NCBI RefSeq assembly: GCF_900115625.1 | Contig: NZ_FOXD01000014.1 | Span: 36,466 to 100,465 of the forward strand | Length of the DNA: 64,000 nucleotides | From: Salibacterium halotolerans | Lineage (GTDB): Bacteria; Bacillota; Bacilli; Bacillales; Marinococcaceae | Reading direction: 5' to 3' | In this document: piece by piece, positions 36,477 to 43,639 of the stretch | Numbering within the stretch: the stretch's first letter is position 1 | Layout of the letters: every line of letters starts with the position of its first letter | Notes under the pieces: model-generated | What the model saw: only the letters and a program-made list of their open reading frames with translations | Databases searched by the model: none | What the model was told of the DNA's origin: nothing | Translations under genes and position numbers: made by a program

Positions 36477-36725
36477 TTAACTACTATTTATCATTGAATT
36501 TCTATAATTTTCACTGTTTACAAATTTTGAGCAAAAATTATTAACATGTCTTCTACTATATTTTTCTTTAAAATACTTTCTAACTTGCACTCCGTTTTTA
36601 TCAAAATATGGGTTACCATCTTTATAAACCCAAAGAACAAAAGGAAAGTTTGGATCTCCACCGCCATCGAACTCCATTACAAATTTATAATTCTTGATAC
36701 TCCAAGATTCAACGTCTGCTCTCAT
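36477..36725 (-). CDS. Small hypothetical element protein
   Basis: About 82 residues from ATG 36725, preceded by AAAGGAG at a longish 13 nt; an in-frame TTG twelve codons upstream is another start. Beta-rich N terminus (KFVMEFDGGGDPNFPFVLWV) and a basic aromatic C-terminal part. No family recognised. AT-rich. Confidence 0.55.
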   Translation of the reverse strand: MRADVESWSIKNYKFVMEFDGGGDPNFPFVLWVYKDGNPYFDKNGVQVRKYFKEKYSRRHVNNFCSKFVNSENYRNSMINSS

Positions 36726-37797
36726 AACAACTAACACACTCCTTTGATTTTTTGTTTTCAATCCTCCGGCAGCTTGTCCGCCCTCATCGAAAAGTTGTCC
36801 TACTTACCTATGCCAATCGAATGTTCTGATTGGGGAATCTTCGCGTGATTTTTTTTCCGTCAGATGACCACCACCCACTCGTGTGAATTTAAAATAATTC
36901 CTATTGTTATATACACCAAAATCGGATAAATCTTAGGGTTGACACGGGAATTTCTTAAAAAACCTTCTACCCAACTATCAAAATCCAAAGCTAAAAAATT
37001 AGGGGGAGTCGTAAAATTCCTGCTTCTATATTATAGACAGGTCAACCTCCGATTTGGGACAAATCATCCCTACTCTATTTTGTTACACGACTTATCGATT
37101 TCGTACAAAATTTCCGAAGTTTTTCGCCGCCTACCCACCTATGTCAATCGAGTGTCTCGTTTGGCACAAATTTTCTCGAAAAAACACCCTCCCTGCTTTA
37201 TATACAGCATTTTTTAATTCGAGATGGGACAAAGTGTACGGAGTATTCGGCAGATAATCGCCTCCTTTCTTTCCTTCCTCTTACTTTAAGAAACACTGAG
37301 TTTACGTAGAGTTGGGACAAAATTTCCGAAATATTTTTTTCGGTGTTAATGTATTATGCGTATGAACTTATCGGTTTCGCACATTTATCCCGAAATTTTC
37401 TGCGTTGTTTTTTCCGTCTATACTGTATATACCGTAATAGCTTCGTTAAAAATTAGGGGCCAGTCGAAATTTTTTCCGATTGTAAATCGATGACTTTCGG
37501 TTGGTTTTCTTCCGGCAGATGACCGCCTCCTTTTAAATTCGTTTCGTCCTCTTATCGGACATATTAGAGTGAAATTCCGGATTTGGGACAAAACTCCGTG
37601 ATAATTTTCGCTGTTACTAGTAATATACGTGGTGACTTTTACTGTCCGCACATAAATTACGAAATTTCTCCGATGTGTTTCCGTCTTCTACTTTTGAAGG
37701 CGCAGATGTCCGCTTGATTTGGGACAGAATGTCCGAAGTTTTTTTTAATGCATCTACTCAAGTATCGAAATCCATCGCGGAAAAATTAGGGTGTCCG
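36726..37797. repeat. Non-coding tract with degenerate ~260-bp tandem repeats
   Basis: No convincing gene. TTGGGACAAAATTTCCGAA-like motifs recur at 37051-37070, 37159-37180, 37221-37240, 37309-37330, 37581-37600 and 37716-37740. A longer module (TTGGGACA, then ACTTATCG-TTTCG-ACA about 40-60 nt later) recurs at about 37052, 37310 and 37580, giving a period of 258-270 bp. CGGCAGATGACCGCCTCC-like blocks recur near 36858, 37245 and 37513; on the minus strand these look like Shine-Dalgarno sites. CCTATG-CAATCGA-TGT occurs near 36808 and 37138. The tract may be an iteron origin or decayed repeated small genes. Confidence 0.55.
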
Positions 37798-38013
37798 CTA
37801 AAATTTATCAAATTCCCGCTGGACATCCTCGGCGACAATCCGCCCTAAATACCCCGGCACCGTCATCCCGTTTTTGCGTGCCAGTCACCGCAACGCTTCG
37901 TGTTCGTCCGGTGTGATGTCCGCCCGGAGGTTCTTGCGGTACGTCTCTGTTGCTCGCGATGACTCCTGCTTCGGCCGCCTATACTGCGGAAATACAACGG
38001 GTTCAATTGCCAT
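37798..38013 (-). pseudogene. Ribbon-helix-helix-like small gene with in-frame TGA
   Basis: It starts at ATG 38013 behind AGAGGAG. The frame reads MAIEPVVFPQYRRPKQ, then LRADITPDEHEALR, a TGA (37887-37885), then LARKNGMTVPGYLGRIVAED through QREFDKF and TAG. The continuation is clearly the same domain: ALR-x-LARKNGMTVPGYL is typical of CopG/Arc-like proteins, where x is usually Arg or Lys. The simplest reading is a CGA-to-TGA nonsense mutation. No proper SECIS hairpin lies at the right distance, so Sec insertion is unlikely. Confidence 0.6.
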
Positions 38014-38014
38014 A

Positions 38015-38323
38015 TTATCGACTCCTCTCGTGTAATTCGGTGATAACGCGTTCCAGCTTTTCGATAACCGTAGCGCCGCCGGTGACTTCGCCCTTCTGCC
38101 GCATGTGAGCGATATCCATTTCGAGTGATGCCAGTTCCGTTGCGTCGACCGGCCGGCTGCGGATCGGCACGGGATTCCGGAATGCGTTGGACAATTCGGC
38201 GAGCCGTCCGTCAGCGTGCAGGACCGCGTAGTCGCCGAGGGCAAAGGCTATGGCCGCGGACTCTTCGTAATTCATGACCGCCGTTATTCGGCCGGCCTTG
38301 CCGTTGTTGGTTACGTGGATCAT
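38015..38323 (-). CDS. Small hypothetical element protein
   Basis: A 102-residue protein starting at ATG 38323 behind AAAAGGGGAG. It has a beta-rich N terminus (MIHVTNNGKAGRITAVMNY) and helical C-terminal half (IEKLERVITELHERSR). It is immediately upstream of the ribbon-helix-helix-like gene, so the two may form a pair, possibly regulatory or toxin-antitoxin-like, without direct evidence. An SOS-type box lies about 90 bp upstream. Confidence 0.6.
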   Translation of the reverse strand: MIHVTNNGKAGRITAVMNYEESAAIAFALGDYAVLHADGRLAELSNAFRNPVPIRSRPVDATELASLEMDIAHMRQKGEVTGGATVIEKLERVITELHERSR

Positions 38324-38836
38324 AAGATAACTCCCCTTTTGCGCCGCGTTATCCACAATTGGATATACGTGCAGAATTTTTTTAAAAAGTTTTCCACAAT
38401 CGCTTGAATTAGAACGAGTGTTCGTATATTATAATAAATAAGACATCAGAGAAAACGGCATACTTAACAAGCCCGGTCAAAGCCGGAATTTTTCGCTATT
38501 TCTTTTTCGCGGAATCCAGGGCGGTTGCCGCCGCCCCTTTTCCGCACCTGAGTGGCGATGCCGGCGTGTTGTTGGCGCAACTACCGGCCGCAGGCTCTTA
38601 CGTTGCCAGTCCCGAAGTTGTTGGCGCAACCTCGGCCGCAAGATTTTTCACATCAAGCGCTGCGCAGCTTACTCGGCCACCGGCTATGCAGCCGCCACAA
38701 TGTACGATAAACTCATACACTCCGGCCGCGGCACAACCGGTAATATAATCGAAAGGCTCGTACGCTGTCCGCAAACAATACGCGGGGAATAAACGCCTAT
38801 TATCTCCGGGCAAAGCACAAACCGATATAATTGCGA
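38324..38836. other. Gene-free stretch with an SOS-type promoter and a 26-bp repeat
   Basis: No reading frame here has a ribosome site. The left part has the promoter with a LexA-type box. The right part is GC-rich with a near-perfect direct repeat GTTGTTGGCGCAAC-N-CGGCCGCA at 38568 and 38617. Weak open frames on both strands (38566-38748 plus, 38598-38813 minus) lack starts and are not called. Confidence 0.5.
38404..38432 (+). promoter_or_regulatory. Element promoter with LexA (SOS) box
   Basis: TTGAAT (38404-38409), 17 nt, TATTAT (38427-38432). The spacer holds AGAACGAGTGTTCG (38411-38424), a symmetric GAAC-N4-GTTC core as in Bacillus LexA sites. It could respond to DNA damage through the host LexA encoded at 49448-50074. 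Confidence 0.6.
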
Positions 38837-39076
38837 TTACACAGCCGCAGCAACCTCCGGCAGTTCGAAGCCGAGGTCGGTCAGTAAATCGGCGTCAACG
38901 TCTAATGTGCCGGCCTGTACGTCCTTTGCAACGAGGCCGGGCGCGATAAAGTAGGCGATCCAGTCCGGAGCCAAGACGGTGCGTTTTTCGCCGGTTTCGA
39001 GTAGAGTGACGATCATAAAGCCAAAGCCGATTTGTGTACGCGGTGCTTTGTAGTGAAAGCCGATTGATTTTTTCAT
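38837..39076 (-). CDS. Small hypothetical element protein
   Basis: This 79-residue protein, ATG 39076 behind GGGAGGCG, reads KSIGFHYKAPRTQIGFGFMI and then DWIAYFIAPGLVAKDVQAG. It is divergent from an HTH gene and its upstream region contains GGTAC repeats, so it is probably controlled by that regulator. No family recognised. Confidence 0.65.
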   Translation of the reverse strand: MKKSIGFHYKAPRTQIGFGFMIVTLLETGEKRTVLAPDWIAYFIAPGLVAKDVQAGTLDVDADLLTDLGFELPEVAAAV

Positions 39077-39092
39077 GAATAACGCCTCCCGA

Positions 39093-39145
39093 TTATTGGT
39101 ACGTTTATGAGTACCGTATTAATTATCATTATATGGTACGCTTAA
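39093..39145. promoter_or_regulatory. Operator-like GGTAC repeats between divergent genes
   Basis: GGTACGTTTATGAGTACC is an imperfect palindrome and TGGTACGCTTAAACG follows about 35 bp away. Both lie between the divergent small gene and the HTH regulator, a normal place for autoregulatory sites. Confidence 0.45.
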
Positions 39146-39187
39146 ACGAAATGCAAGTGTTTTTTAAAATTTTTGGGAGGTTTTTTT

Positions 39188-39403
39188 GTGGAAGTAGAAG
39201 TCGTTATTAAAATTAACGATATTTTGCATAAAGAGGATATTTCACTGCGCGAGCTTTCGCGGCGTGCCGATGTTAGACATGCAGCGTTAAGCGAATTAGC
39301 AAACGGTAAGAGAAAAAGAATTGAATTTGACCATATTAAAAGAATATCGGAAGCTATGCAGATAACAGACATACGCGAAATAATTGATATAAAGACAAAT
39401 TAA
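39188..39403 (+). CDS. XRE-like HTH regulator
   Basis: A 71-residue protein whose GTG start (39188) is 7 nt after GGGAGG. The helix-turn-helix is ISLRELSRRADVRHAALSEL followed by ANGKRKRIEFDHIKRI. It is divergent from the small gene at 38837-39076, the genetic-switch arrangement of temperate elements. The 3' end is 31 bp from the inverted-repeat cassette, so the cassette inserted just behind it. Confidence 0.8.
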   Translation: MEVEVVIKINDILHKEDISLRELSRRADVRHAALSELANGKRKRIEFDHIKRISEAMQITDIREIIDIKTN

Positions 39404-39434
39404 AGGACAAGGCATAACGCCCCGTCCATTTTAT

Positions 39435-39534
39435 AGGGGATACTCCGAGATACGTACAAAAATAGGACATAGTGTAGAAAAACCTTTAGGTAACCGTTTT
39501 TACTCCCAGGAACCATACAACATAAGATCAATTG
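39435..39534. repeat. Left 100-bp inverted repeat of the cat cassette
   Basis: It begins AGGGGATACTCCGAGATACG and ends with GATCAATTG. It is the exact reverse complement of 40500-40599 across 100 bp. Flanking TAT on both outer sides may be a 3-bp target duplication. Confidence 0.93.
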
Positions 39535-39535
39535 A

Positions 39536-39667
39536 GTAGCTTATGTTTATGAGCCAAACACAAAATACATTGATGAATTTAGAGAAGCAGAGGAAAAAGC
39601 GGAACAAGAAGGCAATAATATATGGTCTATTGATGGTTATGTAGAAAGTCAATTTGAGGGTTATTAA
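39536..39667 (+). pseudogene. C-terminal fragment of a thermonuclease (SNase) gene
   Basis: An open frame with no start reads VAYVYEPNTKYIDEF and then EQEGNNIWSIDGYVESQF before TAA. This matches the C-terminal end of staphylococcal-type nucleases of bacilli. It begins exactly at the inner edge of the left inverted repeat, so the repeat truncated it. Confidence 0.75.
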
Positions 39668-39772
39668 TAAGGATAACAGCAGGCTTAATTATAAACCTCT
39701 TTGATAGCTTGACCAATTACAGTGGAACAATTTAACATAAATTTAACGATTAAATAAGGTAGGGATTCTTAT

Positions 39773-40417
39773 ATGAAACTAATAGAAGTTGAAATGTCTT
39801 CTTGGGAAAGAGAAAAGTTCGAAGCTATGACAGGGGATTTTGCATCAAAACTAAGTATGACTGCCAATATTAATGTTACAAAATTAGTAGAAGTCATAAA
39901 TAAAAATGATATTAAGTTTAATGCTGCTTTTTGTTTTATGGTGGCAAAAATAGCGAATAAAGATAGACATTTCAGAATGGCCGTAAATGAAAAAGGAAAT
40001 TTAGCTTATTACGATTACGTTAATCCAGTATATGTATTGGATCAAAAGGAAGTAGAAGGTAGATACACAACATCTTGGACTACATACAAACCAAATTTTT
40101 CTGAGTTTAATAGGTGCTACATGAGTGATCTTTCGACCTATACTGATAGTAACAGCTATTTTGCAAGAACGTTACCACCTAATATTGTTAATATTTCTCC
40201 TAATCCGTGGGTTTCTTTTACAAGTTTCTCAATCATATGGGAAAAGCGACTACTATCTCCTACTGTTTTGTCAGGAAAAAAATTCAATATGAATAACGAT
40301 ATAATGCTTCCGGTTTCGTTACAAATCGATCACCTTGCTGCCGATGGTTATCATCTAGGGTTATTTTTTAATGAATTACAAAAATTAGCTGATTCATGTG
40401 AAGAATGGATAAAATGA
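39773..40417 (+). CDS. catA: Chloramphenicol O-acetyltransferase, CatA type
   Basis: This 214-residue enzyme is full length for trimeric CatA-type acetyltransferases, which inactivate chloramphenicol by acetylation. The catalytic region is LQIDHLAADGYHLGLFF with His and the DG pair of the HxxxDG motif; the first His of the usual HH pair is Asp here. FNAAFCFMVAKIANKDRHFR and NPWVSFTSFS are also typical. ATG 39773 follows AAGGTAGGG. It is carried by the inverted-repeat cassette. Some CatA-like proteins have other acceptors, so resistance is predicted, not shown. Confidence 0.82.
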   Translation: MKLIEVEMSSWEREKFEAMTGDFASKLSMTANINVTKLVEVINKNDIKFNAAFCFMVAKIANKDRHFRMAVNEKGNLAYYDYVNPVYVLDQKEVEGRYTTSWTTYKPNFSEFNRCYMSDLSTYTDSNSYFARTLPPNIVNISPNPWVSFTSFSIIWEKRLLSPTVLSGKKFNMNNDIMLPVSLQIDHLAADGYHLGLFFNELQKLADSCEEWIK

Positions 40418-40499
40418 TTGATTGAAAAAATGGGCGTAAAGATTTAATTGTGTTGCGTAAAAAGTTAATTGCCCACTTTAGATCTCGTTTAATACAACA

Positions 40500-40599
40500 C
40501 AATTGATCTTATGTTGTATGGTTCCTGGGAGTAAAAACGGTTACCTAAAGGTTTTTCTACACTATGTCCTATTTTTGTACGTATCTCGGAGTATCCCCT
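40500..40599. repeat. Right 100-bp inverted repeat of the cat cassette
   Basis: Exact reverse complement of 39435-39534. It begins CAATTGATCTTATG and ends GTATCCCCT. Confidence 0.93.
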
Positions 40600-40633
40600 T
40601 ATATGTGCCAATCGTTCATAACCGAAAAAAAAA

Positions 40634-40667
40634 CGCCCTCCTACCGGCCTAAACCGATAAGAGGGCG
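40634..40667 (-). terminator. Terminator after the truncated element gene
   Basis: A 7-bp stem (CGCCCTC with GAGGGCG) with an inner CGG/CCG pairing is followed on the minus strand by nine T. Confidence 0.8.
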
Positions 40668-40682
40668 ACTGTGCTGCGCGAG

Positions 40683-40940
40683 CTATTCGAATGTTATCTC
40701 GGTGTCGACCGATTCACCGACAGGAGTACCGGACTCTGACACGAACGGCGCGTCGGCATATACGCGAATCCATTCGAGGGCTTCCGCGTCAATCGGTTCG
40801 GCCGTTGTAAACGTGTAGAATCCGTCTTTCGTGACGCCGGCGTGATACGTTCCGGTCAGTTCGCCGCCGCTGACGACGCTTTGCATGCCGAGTTGCTTGC
40901 CGGTACTCGTGACGACTTCGGATGCTGGCGCGAAGAATAG
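40683..40940 (-). pseudogene. 5'-truncated element gene fragment
   Basis: The frame ends at 40683 and is open upstream through LFFAPASEVVTSTGKQLGMQ into the 3' end of the next gene, without a ribosome site. From the internal Met, 67 residues read VVSGGELTGTYHAGVTKDGF and then SESGTPVGESVDTEITFE, a beta-rich pattern like a structural protein tail. GC-rich codons stop abruptly at about 40940 where the AT-rich neighbour begins, so the N-terminal part was probably lost by recombination. A normal terminator remains downstream. Confidence 0.6.
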
Positions 40941-40942
40941 CG

Positions 40943-41392
40943 TTAATTTTGAATTTCTTTTAATAGCGTGCTAACACTTTCTCTCCAGTCGTTAGGGTGG
41001 TCTGGATGTCCATAACTGTAATCTAATGGATCTAAAGTAATTCTCTGATCTTGGAGATGTATAGTTACTGTATCAATCACTTTTTCAAAAGAAATAAGTT
41101 TACCTGTCAGATCATAATTTACATCTATTTGATTAATTTGGTTTTTAGGTATAACCTTTTTTGTTAGGCTAATGGCATGATCGAAATGTGTATCACTATG
41201 TTTTTCTTTTTCTACATACTCAAAAATTATTAAGTTACTTTCATGTAGTGCTATTACTTTTACTTGTCCATGTTCTTCAAACTCTATTCCTGAAAATTCC
41301 TCACCTATCATAAATTTAATGGCACGCAAAAAAGTAATTAGAGACTTATCCTCTTGACACTTAATCCTGTCAACAATAGTAGATTCTATCAT
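40943..41392 (-). CDS. Hypothetical AT-rich element protein
   Basis: A 149-residue protein, ATG 41392 behind AAAGGTGAGG. It has alternating beta strands (HGQVKVIALHESNLIIFEYV) and no motif I know. Its low GC sets it apart from both neighbours and suggests it was acquired separately, with its 3' end replacing the start of the fragment at 40683. Confidence 0.65.
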   Translation of the reverse strand: MIESTIVDRIKCQEDKSLITFLRAIKFMIGEEFSGIEFEEHGQVKVIALHESNLIIFEYVEKEKHSDTHFDHAISLTKKVIPKNQINQIDVNYDLTGKLISFEKVIDTVTIHLQDQRITLDPLDYSYGHPDHPNDWRESVSTLLKEIQN

Positions 41393-41474
41393 TATTCAAT
41401 CCTCACCTTTCTGTTGTGTTTGTCTTCATTCTACTAGGTAAGAATATCCAGTCAACAGAAAAATGAAAGATTTT

Positions 41475-42020
41475 TCACACCTCGATCGCTTCGACAGCTT
41501 CGTCTAACTCCTGCTGCTCGATGCCGATATACTTTAACGTCTCCCGCTCGGACGAGTGTTTTAATATCCGCATGATCCGGGTGATGTCTGTGCCATTCTC
41601 GTACAGCATCCAGCCGTGTGTCTTGCGGAGGGTGTGCGTGCCTATCCCGCCTATCTTGCCGGCAATGCCTGCGCGTTCAGCCGCCGCGTTTAGGATACGG
41701 TACGCCTGCACGCGGTCAATCGGCTTGTGGTGACTGCGCTTACTCCGGAATAGATACTCGTCATCTTCCCCGTCTAGCTTTGCGACCTCTTTCCGTACGG
41801 TAGCGTTTAATTTAATCGGCCGGCGCTTGCCGGTTTTCTTCTCCGCAATATATAACGTGTCCTGGCCGCGGAGATCGCCGACTTTCAGCGGAAGCAGGTC
41901 GGAAATGCGCAATCCTAACGAGACACCTACAACGAACAGCAGCCGGTCGCGGCCGTGTAGTGCCCGTTTCATCTTATCGCGGTCAACCTTCGATTTTATA
42001 GCGTTGACTTCGTTTGCCAT
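41475..42020 (-). CDS. Catalytic-domain-only tyrosine recombinase
   Basis: This 181-residue protein has the full catalytic set R38 (LGLRISD), H129 and R132 (THTLRKTHG), H155 (LKHSS) and Y164 (LKYIGI) but no N-terminal core-binding domain. Such short integrases occur in Bacillus phages. ATG 42020 follows ACGGAGGG. It lies about 1 kb from attR and may act in excision, dimer resolution or another recombination step, while the larger integrase near attL is the better candidate for selC insertion. Confidence 0.85.
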   Translation of the reverse strand: MANEVNAIKSKVDRDKMKRALHGRDRLLFVVGVSLGLRISDLLPLKVGDLRGQDTLYIAEKKTGKRRPIKLNATVRKEVAKLDGEDDEYLFRSKRSHHKPIDRVQAYRILNAAAERAGIAGKIGGIGTHTLRKTHGWMLYENGTDITRIMRILKHSSERETLKYIGIEQQELDEAVEAIEV

Positions 42021-42995
42021 CGTATATCCCTCCGTACATACAACGTCATTTCGTTTTTGTTGTATCGAGTATAGCGGATAGATACACCGGAGACAACCCC
42101 GAGTATAAAAATATTCTGCGCAAAATTTTCGGGCTAGAGACGTTATGCAGCCGTTTCAGTCCGCCCTTCCGATTTCAGTCCGAAATGGGCGCAAAACCCC
42201 CGACCTAAAAAATGATTTCCGTACCTTTTATCCGCAAGGCAGGCGGTATATAACGGGGCAGCGTGGGGGTCACCGGCTCCACACACGGCAAAACTGACCG
42301 AAATTTAAACGTTCAAACGGTGAATAAACCATACATTTTCGGGCATAAACGACACAACACAACCGGCTTTTGTTGTATCGCCACAACGCTAAGAATCGCG
42401 TCACACCAGCGTATACAGGCGTTATGTGTCCGCTTATACTATCGCCTTATCTTATGCACGCTGTATAGCGCGCCGTATCAAGGCCGGCTATATGTCCGTG
42501 CTGCATACGATCCTGCATATTGAAGGCGGATATTACGGCTAGTAGACGCTTGCTAGACACCCCCGATATATATGCGGACGCACGCGCGGGCGGCGTGTCG
42601 CAGGCAAAATCGCCCTATTCCGAAACAGACTGAACGGTCTGTCCGGCTATTCTACGTTATATTCGTATTCTACCGAAACACCATCGAATGTCAATCGGTC
42701 GTATTTTCGTACAATCATTCCGCAATAAATTTACCGTTTTATTTCGATTTACTCGCAACACTCGCACACCTATCGGATTCCGTAACCGTGTGCGGCCAAT
42801 CATGCGTATTATTTTCTCTTTCAGACGCTGCTGTACACCGCATATTGAACTGTGTTACACTACTCTCGCGGAAGGTTCGTCTCTACTATACGGTGTACGC
42901 TTAGGCTTACGGGGACTTTTTCGCGGGTACGTGAGGTGACGTTGATTTGACGGGAGATTGACCGGTCAGATTGAACGGAAAAATTGACGAGCGAA
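42021..42995. other. Gene-free stretch at the right end of the element
   Basis: No credible gene in 975 bp. There are two close TTTCAGTCCG copies near 42160. The last 60 bp hold repeats resembling the left end (see the arm-type sites). The rest shows no pattern I can interpret; it is a candidate for an origin, packaging site or non-coding RNA. Confidence 0.45.
42943..42990. promoter_or_regulatory. Putative right arm-type integrase sites
   Basis: GATTTGACGGGAGATTGA, then CAGATTGAACGG and AAATTGACG lie just inside attR. The first matches the left-end block GATTTGGGCGGAGATTGG in 14 of 18 bases. Confidence 0.5.
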
Positions 42996-43058
42996 CTTCA
43001 AAACTTCAGGGAGGCGCGTGCCGTCTCCGCTGGGTTCGATTCCCAGACGGTCCCGCCA
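42996..43058 (+). repeat. attR: right 63-bp direct repeat (displaced 3' half of selC)
   Basis: Identical to 25719-25781. It carries no 5' half of a tRNA, so it is the displaced native end. It lies 4 bp before the stop of yueI. Confidence 0.95.
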
Positions 43059-43062
43059 TGTT

Positions 43063-43497
43063 CTATTTTATACCAAGCAGTTTTTTCCACCACGATCTTT
43101 GGTCTTCCCCGCGCCCCCCGGTGGATACACTCTCCTCGACAAAAATATCTTCTTTATGAACAGCTTCCTCTTTTGCAAGCACAAGACCGATATCCGTCTC
43201 TTTATTAAGGGATGTTATGCGCTGTGACTCGACTCCGTAGGAATCGGCTAGTTTCGTGTAGGCCGAAACCGCTTTATATCCAAGCTTCCCATTCACGACC
43301 ATTACCGCATCCGGATGATGCTGAAGCATCTGTTCCACTTCCAGAAACGTCCCCTTCTGCATCACCTGCTTTTTCGTCAGAGCAAGCAGCACCCTCTCTC
43401 TGAACGTGCCGAGAAACCTCCGTTTTTCATCCGGTTTTAATTCCTTCGGACCGTATATGCCTTCTTCCAAATAATCATTCACGTTTTTTTCAGCCAT
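43063..43497 (-). CDS. yueI: YueI-family protein (DUF1694)
   Basis: This 144-residue protein has the DUF1694 pattern: YLEEGIYGPKELKPDEKRR, FLGTFRERVLLALTKKQVM and YGVESQRITSLN. The function is unknown. It is the first core gene after the element, and its stop lies 5 bp from attR; in an empty chromosome it would converge on selC. Confidence 0.85.
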   Translation of the reverse strand: MAEKNVNDYLEEGIYGPKELKPDEKRRFLGTFRERVLLALTKKQVMQKGTFLEVEQMLQHHPDAVMVVNGKLGYKAVSAYTKLADSYGVESQRITSLNKETDIGLVLAKEEAVHKEDIFVEESVSTGGRGEDQRSWWKKLLGIK

Positions 43498-43639
43498 TTT
43501 TCTCTCCTTTCCACCCTACTTCAGTGTACCAAATCACAAGACAGATATAACAGGAATACAAAAGACCCGGTCTATGTTTTTTAAAACGGTTTATGATAAA
43601 ATATCCTTAAAATAAAAAAGAACGAACGGGGTGAAACAG

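Larger units (their letters stand above)
39435..40599. mobile_element. 1165-bp cat cassette with perfect 100-bp terminal inverted repeats
   Basis: Two identical 100-bp inverted repeats flank an AT-rich block carrying a truncated nuclease gene and an acetyltransferase gene of the CatA family. No transposase is inside, so mobility must come from elsewhere, like a MITE or a non-autonomous transposon. The perfect identity of the arms argues for a recent arrival or ongoing conversion. Base composition is far more AT-rich than the host element. Confidence 0.85.
25782..43058. mobile_element. Phage-related integrative element in selC, about 17.3 kb
   Basis: The element is bounded by the 63-bp direct repeats. 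It has an integrase next to attL, a run of minus-strand phage-like genes (small terminase-like, XkdR-like, tape measure-like, Cys-rich VLP-like, XRE), replication-type HTH genes, long non-coding repeat tracts and a second integrase near attR. Large terminase, portal, capsid, protease and lysis genes are not seen, so it is either a defective prophage or a satellite that depends on a helper. Flanking core genes (selB-selC on the left, yueI on the right) would be adjacent in an empty strain. Confidence 0.9.

Noticed and set aside
37418..37651. 77-codon minus-strand frame in the repeat tract
   Set aside because: It crosses the degenerate repeats, shows no conserved pattern, and its start lacks a ribosome site; judged chance.
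37885..37887. TGA in the ribbon-helix-helix-like gene as a selenocysteine codon
   Set aside because: No hairpin with a small loop 16-37 nt downstream, and the family normally has Arg or Lys at this site; a CGA-to-TGA change explains it.
38566..38813. Open frames on both strands in the GC-rich patch as small genes
   Set aside because: No ribosome sites, non-standard starts, low-complexity translations, and the frames contain a non-coding-type repeat.
41475..42020. Small integrase as a truncated pseudogene
   Set aside because: It has its own ribosome site, an intact catalytic set and the length of known catalytic-only phage integrases.
43018..43058. Second tRNA-Sec gene at the right end of the element
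   Set aside because: Only the 3' half is present; no acceptor 5' strand or D-arm lies upstream, so it is an att remnant.
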